DNA of 64,000 nucleotides, from the NCBI RefSeq assembly GCF_001612985.1, contig NZ_BDBM01000033.1:32558-96557 (forward strand). Direction: 5' to 3'. Below the pieces are notes generated by a model that was not told where the DNA came from, did not search any database, and worked only from the letters and a program-made list of their open reading frames with translations. This stretch comes from Nocardia gamkensis NBRC 108242 (lineage in GTDB: Bacteria; Actinomycetota; Actinomycetes; Mycobacteriales; Mycobacteriaceae). Position numbers and translations under genes: made by a program. Every line of letters starts with the position of its first letter. Positions within the stretch are counted from its first letter, which is position 1. Positions 25,410 to 37,484 of this stretch are shown in pieces.

Positions 25410-27017
25410 TCACCGCGCACCCGGTAGCCCCGGTGTGACCGCTTCGATGAGCCCCCACGCCTCGTCGGCGGGCAGGTCGACCACCGCGTAGCGCTTCTTG
25501 CCCGCCGCGGTGGCCGCGACCACCGTGGCGACTCCCGCACGCCGCTGGAAGAAGGTCCGGCGCACCGTCCAGCCGATCACGCCGGGGGCCTCCAGACAGT
25601 CGCGGTCCCGGTCCAGTGACCCGGACCGGGTGATCAGCCAGGCCGGGCCTGCGGCCGTACGGGGCAGTACCGCGTGGCCGAGGCCGCGATAGCGGTCCTC
25701 CGCGAGTGCGAGCGCGATCGGTAGCGCGAGGCCGGGCACCAGCCACCACCACGGTGAATAGTGCTCTCCGGCAAGGGAGAAGAAGACCGGTACCGCGGCG
25801 ATCAGGACGACCGGCGCGAGCGCGCGGGTATGCCTGCGGCGCCGCGCGGCGGGCCCATGTGCGATAAGCGGAGCGCTGCCCGGCTCCGGGACGGTGTGCG
25901 AGTCCGATGCCCCCGCGCCGGTGGGCCTCGCGTCCGGACGGAGCGGAATGTCGTTGTCGTGCACCTCCTGCGGGGCCAGGAGATGACCGAGGGTGTGTTC
26001 GACGGCCTCGCGCGGGGCCTGCGGCAGGATCTTCTGGCGCGGCTTCTCCCCGGTCATGATCGCTTCGAGTTCGGCGCCGCCGGCAAGGCGCAGCAGCAAG
26101 GGTTCGTTGACCGTCGCCCCGCGCAGCCGCGCCCGGTCGAGCGTGATCTGACGGGTGGTGAACAGGCCGTGGCGCAGCTGCAAGGTCTTGCCGTCGTCGC
26201 GCACGCGCAACCCGAAATACGTGGTCAGATAGTGCGCGCACGCGGCACCGCTGACCACGAGGACGATGGCGCACAGCAGCGCCCCCGCGGCGAGCGCGAG
26301 AACGAGCACGCCGCCGTCTTCCACGTCGTGCACCGCGTCCGACCGGAACACGATCTCGCCGAGCCCGTACTGCAACGCGAAGCCGACGATCGGGGCGATG
26401 ATCGCGAACCCGGTCAGCGACAGCGGGGCGTAGCGCACCCACGCCGGACTCCAGTGCCCGATCTCGCGCGCCCGCTTGCGCGGGGCGGCGAAGCCACCGG
26501 ATTCGTTCTGCCCCGGCTCTTTCCGGTCCTCGGACTGCTCCGCCCGCGCGGCCGTGTGGGCGAGCAGCGCGGCCCGTAACGGCGGCACGACCCGTGTGTC
26601 CAGGGCGTCGAGCTTGAACTGCTCACCCGAATCGGCCTGCTGGCCGGTGCCGATCGCCAGCACCGCGAGTCCGAGAGCCCGGTGCAGCAGGTCGGCTTCG
26701 ATATCCACCGAGCGGATGCGTGAGCGCGGCACCGACAGTTTCTTGCGTTGCAGCAGGCCGGTGCGCAGCTCGACGTGCGTCGGCCCGACCCGATACGTCG
26801 TGGTGAACCAGCGGGTCAGCGCGAACCCGACGATCAGCACGAGCGGAATGATGCTCCACACGTGGTTGCCGCTGCTGGTGCCGAGGATCACCGAACCGAT
26901 CAGCACCGGAATGAACTTCACCACCTCGGTGATCGGGTGGACCAGCAGCATCCGCTTGTCCAGCCGCTGCCACGGCTGTTCGGCCTGCGCGGCGTCCACC
27001 GCCGGTGCGCCACTCAT
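25410..27017 (-). CDS. PH-domain membrane protein (YdbT/DUF304 type)
   Basis: A 535-residue protein with paired membrane helices alternating with bacterial PH (bPH2) modules. The first pair near residues 32-66 is followed by TTYRVGPTHVELRTGLLQRK, a typical bPH2 start. A second unit follows at about 195-345 (YFGLRVRDDGKTLQLRHGLF), and a third at the C-terminus is less clear. The domain order helix pair-PH repeated matches the YdbT half of the YdbS/YdbT pair. It overlaps the small PH-domain gene before it (ATGA), so the two are expected to form a complex. Function in the family is not settled; one member is tied to bacteriocin resistance in Bacillus. Confidence 0.85.
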   Translation of the reverse strand: MSGAPAVDAAQAEQPWQRLDKRMLLVHPITEVVKFIPVLIGSVILGTSSGNHVWSIIPLVLIVGFALTRWFTTTYRVGPTHVELRTGLLQRKKLSVPRSRIRSVDIEADLLHRALGLAVLAIGTGQQADSGEQFKLDALDTRVVPPLRAALLAHTAARAEQSEDRKEPGQNESGGFAAPRKRAREIGHWSPAWVRYAPLSLTGFAIIAPIVGFALQYGLGEIVFRSDAVHDVEDGGVLVLALAAGALLCAIVLVVSGAACAHYLTTYFGLRVRDDGKTLQLRHGLFTTRQITLDRARLRGATVNEPLLLRLAGGAELEAIMTGEKPRQKILPQAPREAVEHTLGHLLAPQEVHDNDIPLRPDARPTGAGASDSHTVPEPGSAPLIAHGPAARRRRHTRALAPVVLIAAVPVFFSLAGEHYSPWWWLVPGLALPIALALAEDRYRGLGHAVLPRTAAGPAWLITRSGSLDRDRDCLEAPGVIGWTVRRTFFQRRAGVATVVAATAAGKKRYAVVDLPADEAWGLIEAVTPGLPGAR

Positions 27018-27511
27018 GTCGCGTCCCCGCGATGCTGGGCGGCGATCCTGGTCAGCCGCGTCACGGTTTCCTCGGCGACCGGCAGATCGAGCGCGCTGAT
27101 CTGGACCGCCCCCGCGGAGGACGCGGTGGTCACGGTGACCGTCGCCAGTCCGAGCAGGCGCTCCAGCGGCCCACGTTCGGTGTCGACGGTCTGTACGCGC
27201 GAGATCGGCGCGACCCGGCTCTCCTGGGTGAGCCAGCCGACCCGGGTGTAAACCGCCTCGTCGGTGACCTCCCAGCGGTGCACGGCGTAGCGCCACCACG
27301 GGGCCACCCCGATGTTGAGCACGGCGGGCACGAGCGCGACCAGGAAGAAGCCGAGCTGCCATCCACGATGCGCGGAGTCGAGCAGCGACCACACCAGCAG
27401 AGCCGCGAACGGAATCACCCAGCCCAGCGCGGCCTGCGCGGTCCACAGGAGCCTCGCCTTGGGACTGGGGCGCCAGGCCGGATCGGCCATGATCGTGCGC
27501 GGCTGCGACAT
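27014..27511 (-). CDS. PH-domain membrane protein (YdbS/DUF304 type)
   Basis: A 165-residue protein with two membrane helices (about 17-60) followed by one bPH2 domain: HRWEVTDEAVYTRVGWLTQE, then RVAPISRVQTVDTERGPLER. This is the usual layout of YdbS. The start is set at ATG 27511; an upstream in-frame ATG at 27580 adds a basic, low-complexity extension. Its stop overlaps the start of the YdbT-like gene. First gene of a two-gene operon. Confidence 0.85.
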   Translation of the reverse strand: MSQPRTIMADPAWRPSPKARLLWTAQAALGWVIPFAALLVWSLLDSAHRGWQLGFFLVALVPAVLNIGVAPWWRYAVHRWEVTDEAVYTRVGWLTQESRVAPISRVQTVDTERGPLERLLGLATVTVTTASSAGAVQISALDLPVAEETVTRLTRIAAQHRGDAT

Positions 27512-27945
27512 GCTGCCAATGTTTGCACGACCAGGTGTGCGCTGTCGTCGGCGAGCGTCGGCGGCGCGCGGCGGCGCCATCGAGCGGGTGGGCGGGAGAC
27601 CGCTGACCTCCCGTAGGTGGACAAAGTCTTCTGCCGCAATGTATCCGGGTACAACGCGGTATGCGGCGCACCAGCCACGGCACGCTCACTCCTCACGGCA
27701 CCGCGGAAGTCAGCGCACGGGACAGGGCGACACGGTGGTGCGCACGAGCCCACCGTCGAAGGATGAACGCGAGGCCGGTGCTGGGCAGTGCTATGGAATA
27801 GCCTCGGGCACCCCGCAGTTGTCAACGCTCAACGGCGCTCCACGTTCCTGCGTGGGCGCTGCGGCGGGTGGAGCCGTAGCCCCGGGTGGCTTGTCCGCTC
27901 CGCCGCAACCAGCACTGGAGGGAGACAGTTCCGGATGTGTAGCGC
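27512..27945. other. 434-base divergent intergenic region before fbiC
   Basis: No gene, strong hairpin or recognisable riboswitch is seen. It must hold the promoters for the PH-domain pair and for fbiC. A purine-rich stretch GGAGGGAGACAG lies 22-33 bases before the chosen fbiC start. Confidence 0.5.
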
Positions 27946-30546
<2,601 letters not shown>

Positions 30547-30816
30547 GAATCGGCCGACGGGCCACCCCGGAGTGCAGCGAACGAGTGATTCGTCGGTACA
30601 TGGGTGACTCGCCGGGGACTCCGAAGCCGGAGCGGCCGTCGACGCAGGACCTGAACGCAACATCCCGTGCCACCCGACCGGTACGGCCGGAAGACCCGAA
30701 TAGGCGGGACATACCACCGAAGTTAGGGCAGGCTGACCAGTAGTAACGTGGGGTGCCGGGATAGGGTTTCGCCGGGCGGACTATCCCGCAGGCGAGGACA
30801 GACTAGGAGAGCGGCA

Positions 30817-31140
30817 GTGCCGTACATCATCGCTGAACCGTGCGTTGACGTGAAGGACAAGGCATGCATCGAGGAATGCCCCGTGGACTGCATCTACGAG
30901 GGTGGCCGCATGCTGTACATCCATCCCGACGAGTGCGTGGACTGTGGTGCATGTGAGCCGGTGTGCCCGGTGGAGGCGATCTTCTACGAAGACGACACCC
31001 CGGACCAGTGGAGCGGATACGTGAACGCCAACGTCGATTTCTTCGATGAGCTGGGCTCGCCCGGCGGCGCCACCAAGGTCGGCAAGGTCGACTACGACCC
31101 GCCGTTCATCAAGGAACTGCCTCCGATGGCGAGTGAGTGA
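30817..31140 (+). CDS. fdxA: 7Fe ferredoxin
   Basis: A 107-residue ferredoxin with eight ordered cysteines (residues 9, 17, 21, 25, 40, 43, 46, 50). ECVDCGACEPVCPVEAIFYE binds the [4Fe-4S] cluster, and the N-terminal set binds a [3Fe-4S] cluster. It carries electrons in the cytoplasm, for example to cytochromes P450 or radical-SAM enzymes. GTG 30817 is preceded by AGGAGAG. It lies 270 bases after fbiC and 8 bases before dapC, and the fdx-dapC order is conserved with Rv1177-Rv1178. Confidence 0.94.
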   Translation: MPYIIAEPCVDVKDKACIEECPVDCIYEGGRMLYIHPDECVDCGACEPVCPVEAIFYEDDTPDQWSGYVNANVDFFDELGSPGGATKVGKVDYDPPFIKELPPMASE

Positions 31141-31148
31141 GACCTGAG

Positions 31149-32258
31149 GTGTCGCCGCGTGGCCGGGTCAGCAGCCTGCTACCCGATTTTCCCTGGGACA
31201 CCATCGCTTCGGTGAAGGTGCGGGCGGCTGCCCATCCAGGCGGGATCGTCGATCTGTCGGTCGGCACTCCGGTCGACCCGGTCGACCCGCTGATCCGGAC
31301 CGCGCTGAACTCCGTCGCCGCGGTGCCCGGCTACCCGACCACGCACGGCACCCCCGAACTCCGTGCGGCCGCGGTCGACGCGCTGAAGCGGCGCTACGGG
31401 ATCACCGGACTCGAGCCCGCGGCCGTGCTGCCCGCCATCGGCACCAAAGAGCTGATCGCGGGACTGCCCCGGCTGCTCGGCCTCGGCGCGGGCGACTTGG
31501 TCGTCATCCCGGAGGTCGCGTATCCCACCTACGAGGTGGGCGCGCTGCTGGCGGGCGCGCAGGTGCTGCGCGCCGACGGACTCACCCGGCTCGGTCCGCA
31601 GACGCCCGCGCTGATCTACGTGAACTCGCCGTCCAACCCGACCGGCCGGGTACTCGGCGTCGAGCATCTGCGCAAGGTGGTCGCCTTCGCCCGGGAACGC
31701 GGCGCGATCGTCGCCTCCGACGAGTGCTACCTGGGACTGACCTGGGAGGGCCGCGCACTCTCCTTGCTCGACCCCGAGGTGTGCGACGGCGACCACACCA
31801 ACCTGCTGGCCGTGCATTCGCTGTCGAAGACCTCCAACCTGGCCAGTTACCGCGCCGGGTTCGTGGCGGGCGATCCGGCGCTGGTCGCGGAGCTGCTCGA
31901 AGTGCGCAAGCACGCGGGCATGATGGTGCCGTTCCCGATCCAGGCCGCGATGACGGCCGCGCTCAGCGACGACGCGCACGAGGCGCGTCAGCGCGAGCGG
32001 TACCGGGCCCGCCGTGACGTGCTGCGAAAAGCGCTGGAAGCAGCGGGTTTCCGGGTCGATCACTCCGAGGCGGGCCTGTATCTGTGGTCCACGCGCGGCG
32101 AGCCGTGCCGGACCACCTTGGACTGGCTCGCCGACCGCGGCATCCTCGCCGCGCCCGGCGACTTCTACGGCCCCGGCGCGAGTGAGCACGTGCGGATCGC
32201 GCTGACCGCGACCGACGAGCGGATCGCCGCGGCGGCCGAACGACTGGCCGCGGGCTGA
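31149..32258 (+). CDS. dapC: N-succinyldiaminopimelate aminotransferase
   Basis: A 369-residue fold-type I PLP aminotransferase. YVNSPSNPTGRVLG binds substrate/cofactor, ASDECYLGL carries the Asp that contacts the PLP nitrogen, and HSLSKTSNLASYRAGF holds the PLP lysine. It converts N-succinyl-2-amino-6-ketopimelate to N-succinyl-diaminopimelate with glutamate. dapD and dapE in the same window encode the steps before and after. The GTG at 31149 is used; a GTG at 31137 overlapping the fdxA stop is equally possible and adds four residues. Confidence 0.88.
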   Translation: MSPRGRVSSLLPDFPWDTIASVKVRAAAHPGGIVDLSVGTPVDPVDPLIRTALNSVAAVPGYPTTHGTPELRAAAVDALKRRYGITGLEPAAVLPAIGTKELIAGLPRLLGLGAGDLVVIPEVAYPTYEVGALLAGAQVLRADGLTRLGPQTPALIYVNSPSNPTGRVLGVEHLRKVVAFARERGAIVASDECYLGLTWEGRALSLLDPEVCDGDHTNLLAVHSLSKTSNLASYRAGFVAGDPALVAELLEVRKHAGMMVPFPIQAAMTAALSDDAHEARQRERYRARRDVLRKALEAAGFRVDHSEAGLYLWSTRGEPCRTTLDWLADRGILAAPGDFYGPGASEHVRIALTATDERIAAAAERLAAG

Positions 32259-32369
32259 CGCCGCCAGCGTTTTCCTGCTCCGTGCGAGCGCAGCAATTTC
32301 GATAGGGGCCGTTCCGGTCCCGGTGTGTCGGCGTCCACGCGCGCGGGGCAAGGCGAGCTAGCCTGAGGT

Positions 32370-34004
<1,635 letters not shown>

Positions 34005-34013
34005 GGCGCGCGG

Positions 34014-34877
34014 TTACACCAGCGGCTTCCCCTGCCGCAGCCGCCGGCGCAGGTCGTAGTGGTAGGCGTTGAGCGGGAACATCCGTGCCGATTTCGGCAG
34101 TCGCCGGTGCACGGCCCCGATGGCCCGCAGCAGCCGGTCCAGGCGCCGCTGGTCGCGGTCGGTCCAGGTCATGCCCATCTCATCCCGCAGGTGCTGCGGG
34201 AGCAGGCCGGTGACGATGAAGCGTTGCAGCCCGGCGAAGACCACCTGTACCGGTCGCGGCATCATCTTCAGGTCGATCAGGCCGTCGAAGTAGTCCCGCA
34301 GTTCGGGCTCGATGCCGTACTTCTTCAAGTTCTCGTCCCAATACCGCTGGAATGCCTCGCGATTCGCCGGCCACATCTCCGGCCGCATCTGCAAGGTGGT
34401 GCCCAGGCGCGCGGCGTAGTCGTAGAAGGCGTCGGCGGTGGCAGCGTCCATGGGGCCGTGCATCCGGGTGTAGAGGTCATCGATGCCCCAGTACAGGCAG
34501 GCCGCGACCCACAGCTGCAGGTTCGGGTCGAAAGCGTTGTATTTCACCGGGCTCGCCGCGGTGGAGCGCACCGACCGGTGCGACACGTTGACGGACTCGC
34601 GGTACGCCTCGCGCTCGGCATCCGACCCGAGCAACGCGACGGCGATATAGGTGAGTGTGGTGCGCAGCCGCTTGATCGGATGCAGCGTGACCTTGCCGCT
34701 GTCGACGGTGCTCTCCAGGACGCCGCGGCCGACCGGGCGCAAGCTCAGCTGCATGATGACATTGGCCGCGCCGCCGAGAAAGGCGGCGATGCCGTCCACG
34801 TACTCTTCGACCGTCTCCGGCGTGAGGACTCGGCTGGGGTCGGGCTCGTGCTCGGCGGTGCGCAGCGGCGCGGTCAT
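34014..34877 (-). CDS. DUF2236 (MpaB-like oxygenase family) protein A
   Basis: A 287-residue soluble, mostly helical protein of the DUF2236 family, which includes the rubber oxygenase Lcp and fungal MpaB, both heme- or metal-dependent oxygenases. Typical segments are VMLHP-like VTLHPIKRLRTTLTYIAVAL, NAFDPNLQLWVAACLYWGID, RMHGPMDAATADAFYDYAAR and a C-terminal HLRDEMGMTWTDRDQRRLDR. Substrate unknown. It is about two-thirds identical by eye to the protein at 36507-37358. It is divergent from the TetR gene and has the shared operator TGAGAA-N15-TTCTCA upstream. GAGGT lies close before ATG. Confidence 0.85.
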   Translation of the reverse strand: MTAPLRTAEHEPDPSRVLTPETVEEYVDGIAAFLGGAANVIMQLSLRPVGRGVLESTVDSGKVTLHPIKRLRTTLTYIAVALLGSDAEREAYRESVNVSHRSVRSTAASPVKYNAFDPNLQLWVAACLYWGIDDLYTRMHGPMDAATADAFYDYAARLGTTLQMRPEMWPANREAFQRYWDENLKKYGIEPELRDYFDGLIDLKMMPRPVQVVFAGLQRFIVTGLLPQHLRDEMGMTWTDRDQRRLDRLLRAIGAVHRRLPKSARMFPLNAYHYDLRRRLRQGKPLV

Positions 34878-34920
34878 CGTCGACCTCGTCTTTCGTGTCG
34901 GCCCGATCCGGGAAGTATCG

Positions 34921-34957
34921 GTCGATGAGAAGATTATGCCCCAACTTTCTCATCGAC
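34921..34957. promoter_or_regulatory. candidate TetR operator, copy 1
   Basis: GTCGATGAGAA (34921-34931) and TTCTCATCGAC (34947-34957) are perfect 11-base complements separated by 15 bases. The site lies between the DUF2236 gene A and the TetR gene. The inner 27 bases (34926-34952) recur upstream of DUF2236 gene B, including spacer bases TATGC and CAAC. Confidence 0.75.
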
Positions 34958-35045
34958 TCGCGGCTGGTGTCAATCATGCGAGAAGACGGTGACGGTGTGC
35001 GATGCTGAAAGTGTCATCGTTTCGATCTCGCGGATAGGGTTGGGT

Positions 35046-35678
35046 ATGGCCAGGTTGACCAGGCTGCTGCCGCTGGTGCGCAGCGCTGCCCCCGAGGATC
35101 GCAACCAGGCGCGAGTGCTGGACGCGGCGCTGCTGGCGTTCCTCGACTTCGGTATCAAGCGGACCAGCATGGTCGAAGTCGCGCGCCGCGGGGGACTGTC
35201 GCTGGCCACGCTCTATCGCCGCTTCGCGAGCAAAACCGATCTGATCAGGGCCGTCGGGCTGCGGCAGACGCGCGATTTCATCGAGGAGGTCGACGCCGCG
35301 CTCCAGCGCCAGGTGGACCGGAACGCGAGCGCGGAAGATCAGATCGTCGAACTGTTCGCCGCGTTCATCAACGGCCTGCGCGGAAATCAGCTGATCCACC
35401 GGCTGCTGGCCACCGAACCCGAACTCGTGCTGCCCTACCTGACCACCCAGGGCGCTCCGGTCATCGAACTCGGGCGGGACTACCTGGCCGAATTCATCAC
35501 CCGCTTGCAGCGCGAAGGCAAGCTGCCGGAATACGATCCGGAGCCGTTGGCCGAGATGATCGCCCGTACCGCGCTGTCACTGGCGCTGACGCCGCAGACC
35601 GTCATCCCGCTCGGTGACGACGCGTCGATCCGGCAGTTCGCGCGCGACCACGTGGTGGTGTCGTTCCGGGTGCGCTGA
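35046..35678 (+). CDS. TetR-family transcriptional regulator
   Basis: A 210-residue regulator. The N-terminal helix-turn-helix is at about 22-66: FLDFGIKRTSMVEVARRGGL and then SLATLYRRFASKTDLIRAVG, the classic TetR recognition helix. The C-terminal part is a ligand/dimer domain. ATG 35046 follows TAGGGT by five bases. It is divergent from DUF2236 gene A; an 11-bp inverted repeat in the gap, partly repeated before DUF2236 gene B, suggests that it controls both paralogues and itself. Ligand unknown. Confidence 0.88.
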   Translation: MARLTRLLPLVRSAAPEDRNQARVLDAALLAFLDFGIKRTSMVEVARRGGLSLATLYRRFASKTDLIRAVGLRQTRDFIEEVDAALQRQVDRNASAEDQIVELFAAFINGLRGNQLIHRLLATEPELVLPYLTTQGAPVIELGRDYLAEFITRLQREGKLPEYDPEPLAEMIARTALSLALTPQTVIPLGDDASIRQFARDHVVVSFRVR

Positions 35679-35683
35679 CCGGC

Positions 35684-36403
35684 TCAGCGGTGCAGCGGGA
35701 CCCCGGTGATCATCGCCCAGAGCGCGGCCGTCACGTCCGCGGTCTGCTCGGCCGAGGTACCGCGAGTGTGCGCGGTCACCGCGAAACCGGGGCCGTAGGA
35801 GGCCGAGGCGACCTCCGGCTCGCCGAGATCCGACCAGCCCCATTTCGTGCCGAGCACGAACGGCCACCGTGCGGTGCCCCAGTCCTGTTCGGTGCCGTCT
35901 TGGGCCGTCGATCCCGCCGCCGCCATCCATTCGAAGATCGGTGATCCGGGATCGGTGCGCAGTTTCGTGGCCAGGAAGTCGGAGACGTCGGCGGCGCTGG
36001 TCGTCCCCGCGCCCCAATTGGGTCCGGGCGTCGTCTCGGCCAGCCCGTATTCGGCGGCGATGGCGGCGATGGCCTGGGGATACTTGGCCTCCATCACGCT
36101 CGCCGCGCCGTCATCGGAATAGCGGATCATTTGCTCTCCTAGGAATCGATCCTCGGACGAGCCGTCGCCATGGCGCAGGGCGTAGTCGGCCAAGAAGAGT
36201 TTGGACAGCGACAGGCTGGAGCGCGACTCGTGTTCGTTCGCCGTGCCCCAGCCGATGCCCACCGAGGTGCGCACGGAAATCGCCGTGCGCGGCGGTACTA
36301 CGGCCACCTCGGTCTCCGCGGTCTCGTCGGCGCAGGCTACCGGGGCGGACAGCGCCAGGAGCGCGCCGGCGACGAGCGCGGTCACGGTCAATCGGTAGCC
36401 CAT
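35684..36403 (-). CDS. exported beta-lactamase/penicillin-binding-like serine hydrolase
   Basis: A 239-residue protein with a signal peptide (LTVTALVAGALLALSAPVACA). S65-L-S-K68 in RSSLSLSKLFLADYALRHG is the SxxK motif of beta-lactamase-fold enzymes. MIRYSDDGAAS may stand for the SxN motif, and LGTKWGWSD for KTG. The last two are imperfect, so activity is uncertain. It is shorter than class A beta-lactamases (about 290). A strong ribosome site (GGAGGAGAAG) precedes ATG. It lies between the TetR gene (convergent, 5 bases) and DUF2236 gene B (same strand, upstream). Confidence 0.68.
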   Translation of the reverse strand: MGYRLTVTALVAGALLALSAPVACADETAETEVAVVPPRTAISVRTSVGIGWGTANEHESRSSLSLSKLFLADYALRHGDGSSEDRFLGEQMIRYSDDGAASVMEAKYPQAIAAIAAEYGLAETTPGPNWGAGTTSAADVSDFLATKLRTDPGSPIFEWMAAAGSTAQDGTEQDWGTARWPFVLGTKWGWSDLGEPEVASASYGPGFAVTAHTRGTSAEQTADVTAALWAMITGVPLHR

Positions 36404-36506
36404 CTTCTCCTCCTGGCTCGCGTCGCCGGACCGCCGATCGGGACAACACGATCGGATGTACGTGATGCGATTGCCCAGTAGTAGCTATACGAAACGGAGT
36501 TCGCCG

Positions 36507-37358
36507 TCAGACCAGGCGTACGCCTAGCCGACGCCGGACGCGCATATCGAGGAGATAGGCGTTCAGGGGAAACAGGCGGATCGGTCGCGGGAGCCGGGAT
36601 TGCGTGGCCCCGACCGCGCGCAAGATGTGGGCGAGTGCGCGCTCGTCGCGGCCGGTCCAGGTCATCCCCATCTCGGCGCGCAGATGCTCGGGCAGCAGGC
36701 CGGTCACGAAGAAGCGATGCAGGCGCCCGAACGCCAGCTGCGCGGGCCGGGGCAGCATGCGCAGGTCGACGAGGTCGTCGAAATAGGCACGGACGACCGG
36801 GTCGATGCTGGTCTTCGCGAGATTCGTGGCCCAGTACTCCGCGAAGGCGTGCCGGTCGGCCGGCCACATCGATTCGGGCATCTGAAGGGTGGTGCCGAGC
36901 CGGGCGGCCAGATGGTAGAACGCGTCGGCCGTCGCCTCGTCCATCGGGCCGTGCATGCGCTCGTACAGATCCTGCGCTCCCCGATGCAGGCAGGCCGCGA
37001 CCCAGAGTTGCAGAGCGGGGTCGAAGGCGTTGTAGCGCACCGGGCTCGACGCGGTCGAGTGGACCGGGCGGTGTGAGACGTCCACCGCCTCGCGATAGGC
37101 GGTGCGCTCCTCGTCCGTGCCGAGCATCGCCACCGAGAGGTAGGTCAGGGTGGTGCGCAGTCGTTTGATCGGATGCAACATCACGTTGCCGCTGTGCACG
37201 GTGCTCTCCAGTACGCCGTAGCCGACCGGCGGAGTGCTCAGCTGCATGATGACGTTCGCGACGCCGCCGAACAAGCCGGCTACGCCGTCGATGTATTGCC
37301 CGACGTCGAAGGCGTCCAGCGATTCGGGGGAACGCGTGGCGGGAAGTGGCCTGGTCAT
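36507..37358 (-). CDS. DUF2236 (MpaB-like oxygenase family) protein B
   Basis: A 283-residue paralogue of the protein at 34014-34877. Shared blocks include GGVANVIMQLS, LHPIKRLRTTLTYLSVAMLG, NAFDPALQLWVAACLHRG, ERMHGPMDEATADAFYHLAA and LPEHLRAEMGMTWTGRDERA. The leader directly before the start codon (CGAGGTCGACG) is identical in both genes. The shared operator lies 18 bases upstream of the start, pointing to co-regulation by the TetR protein. Family members bind heme or metal and cleave unsaturated hydrocarbons or modify small molecules. The substrate here is unknown. Confidence 0.85.
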   Translation of the reverse strand: MTRPLPATRSPESLDAFDVGQYIDGVAGLFGGVANVIMQLSTPPVGYGVLESTVHSGNVMLHPIKRLRTTLTYLSVAMLGTDEERTAYREAVDVSHRPVHSTASSPVRYNAFDPALQLWVAACLHRGAQDLYERMHGPMDEATADAFYHLAARLGTTLQMPESMWPADRHAFAEYWATNLAKTSIDPVVRAYFDDLVDLRMLPRPAQLAFGRLHRFFVTGLLPEHLRAEMGMTWTGRDERALAHILRAVGATQSRLPRPIRLFPLNAYLLDMRVRRRLGVRLV

Positions 37359-37375
37359 CGTCGACCTCGCAGTGC

Positions 37376-37402
37376 TGAGAAAGCTATGCAACAACGTTCT
37401 CA
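37376..37402. promoter_or_regulatory. candidate TetR operator, copy 2
   Basis: TGAGAA (37376-37381) and TTCTCA (37397-37402) with exactly 15 bases between them. Nine of the 15 spacer bases equal those of the copy at 34926-34952. It lies 18 bases upstream of DUF2236 gene B. Confidence 0.7.
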
Positions 37403-37472
37403 CCACGTCAGCGGAAGTGTCAACCGTCACAGCCCGCACCGGTCGCCACGCGCCGCGGTGGACCCGGCGAAG

Positions 37473-37478
37473 TAGCGT
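37473..37478 (+). promoter_or_regulatory. leaderless -10 box (TAGCGT) of fadD36
   Basis: TAGCGT, six bases, then ATG 37485. Confidence 0.5.
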
Positions 37479-37484
37479 GGGCGG

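Noticed and set aside
27512..27945. Cobalamin or other riboswitch before fbiC
   Set aside because: GC-rich pairing is possible but no conserved box of a known riboswitch could be found.
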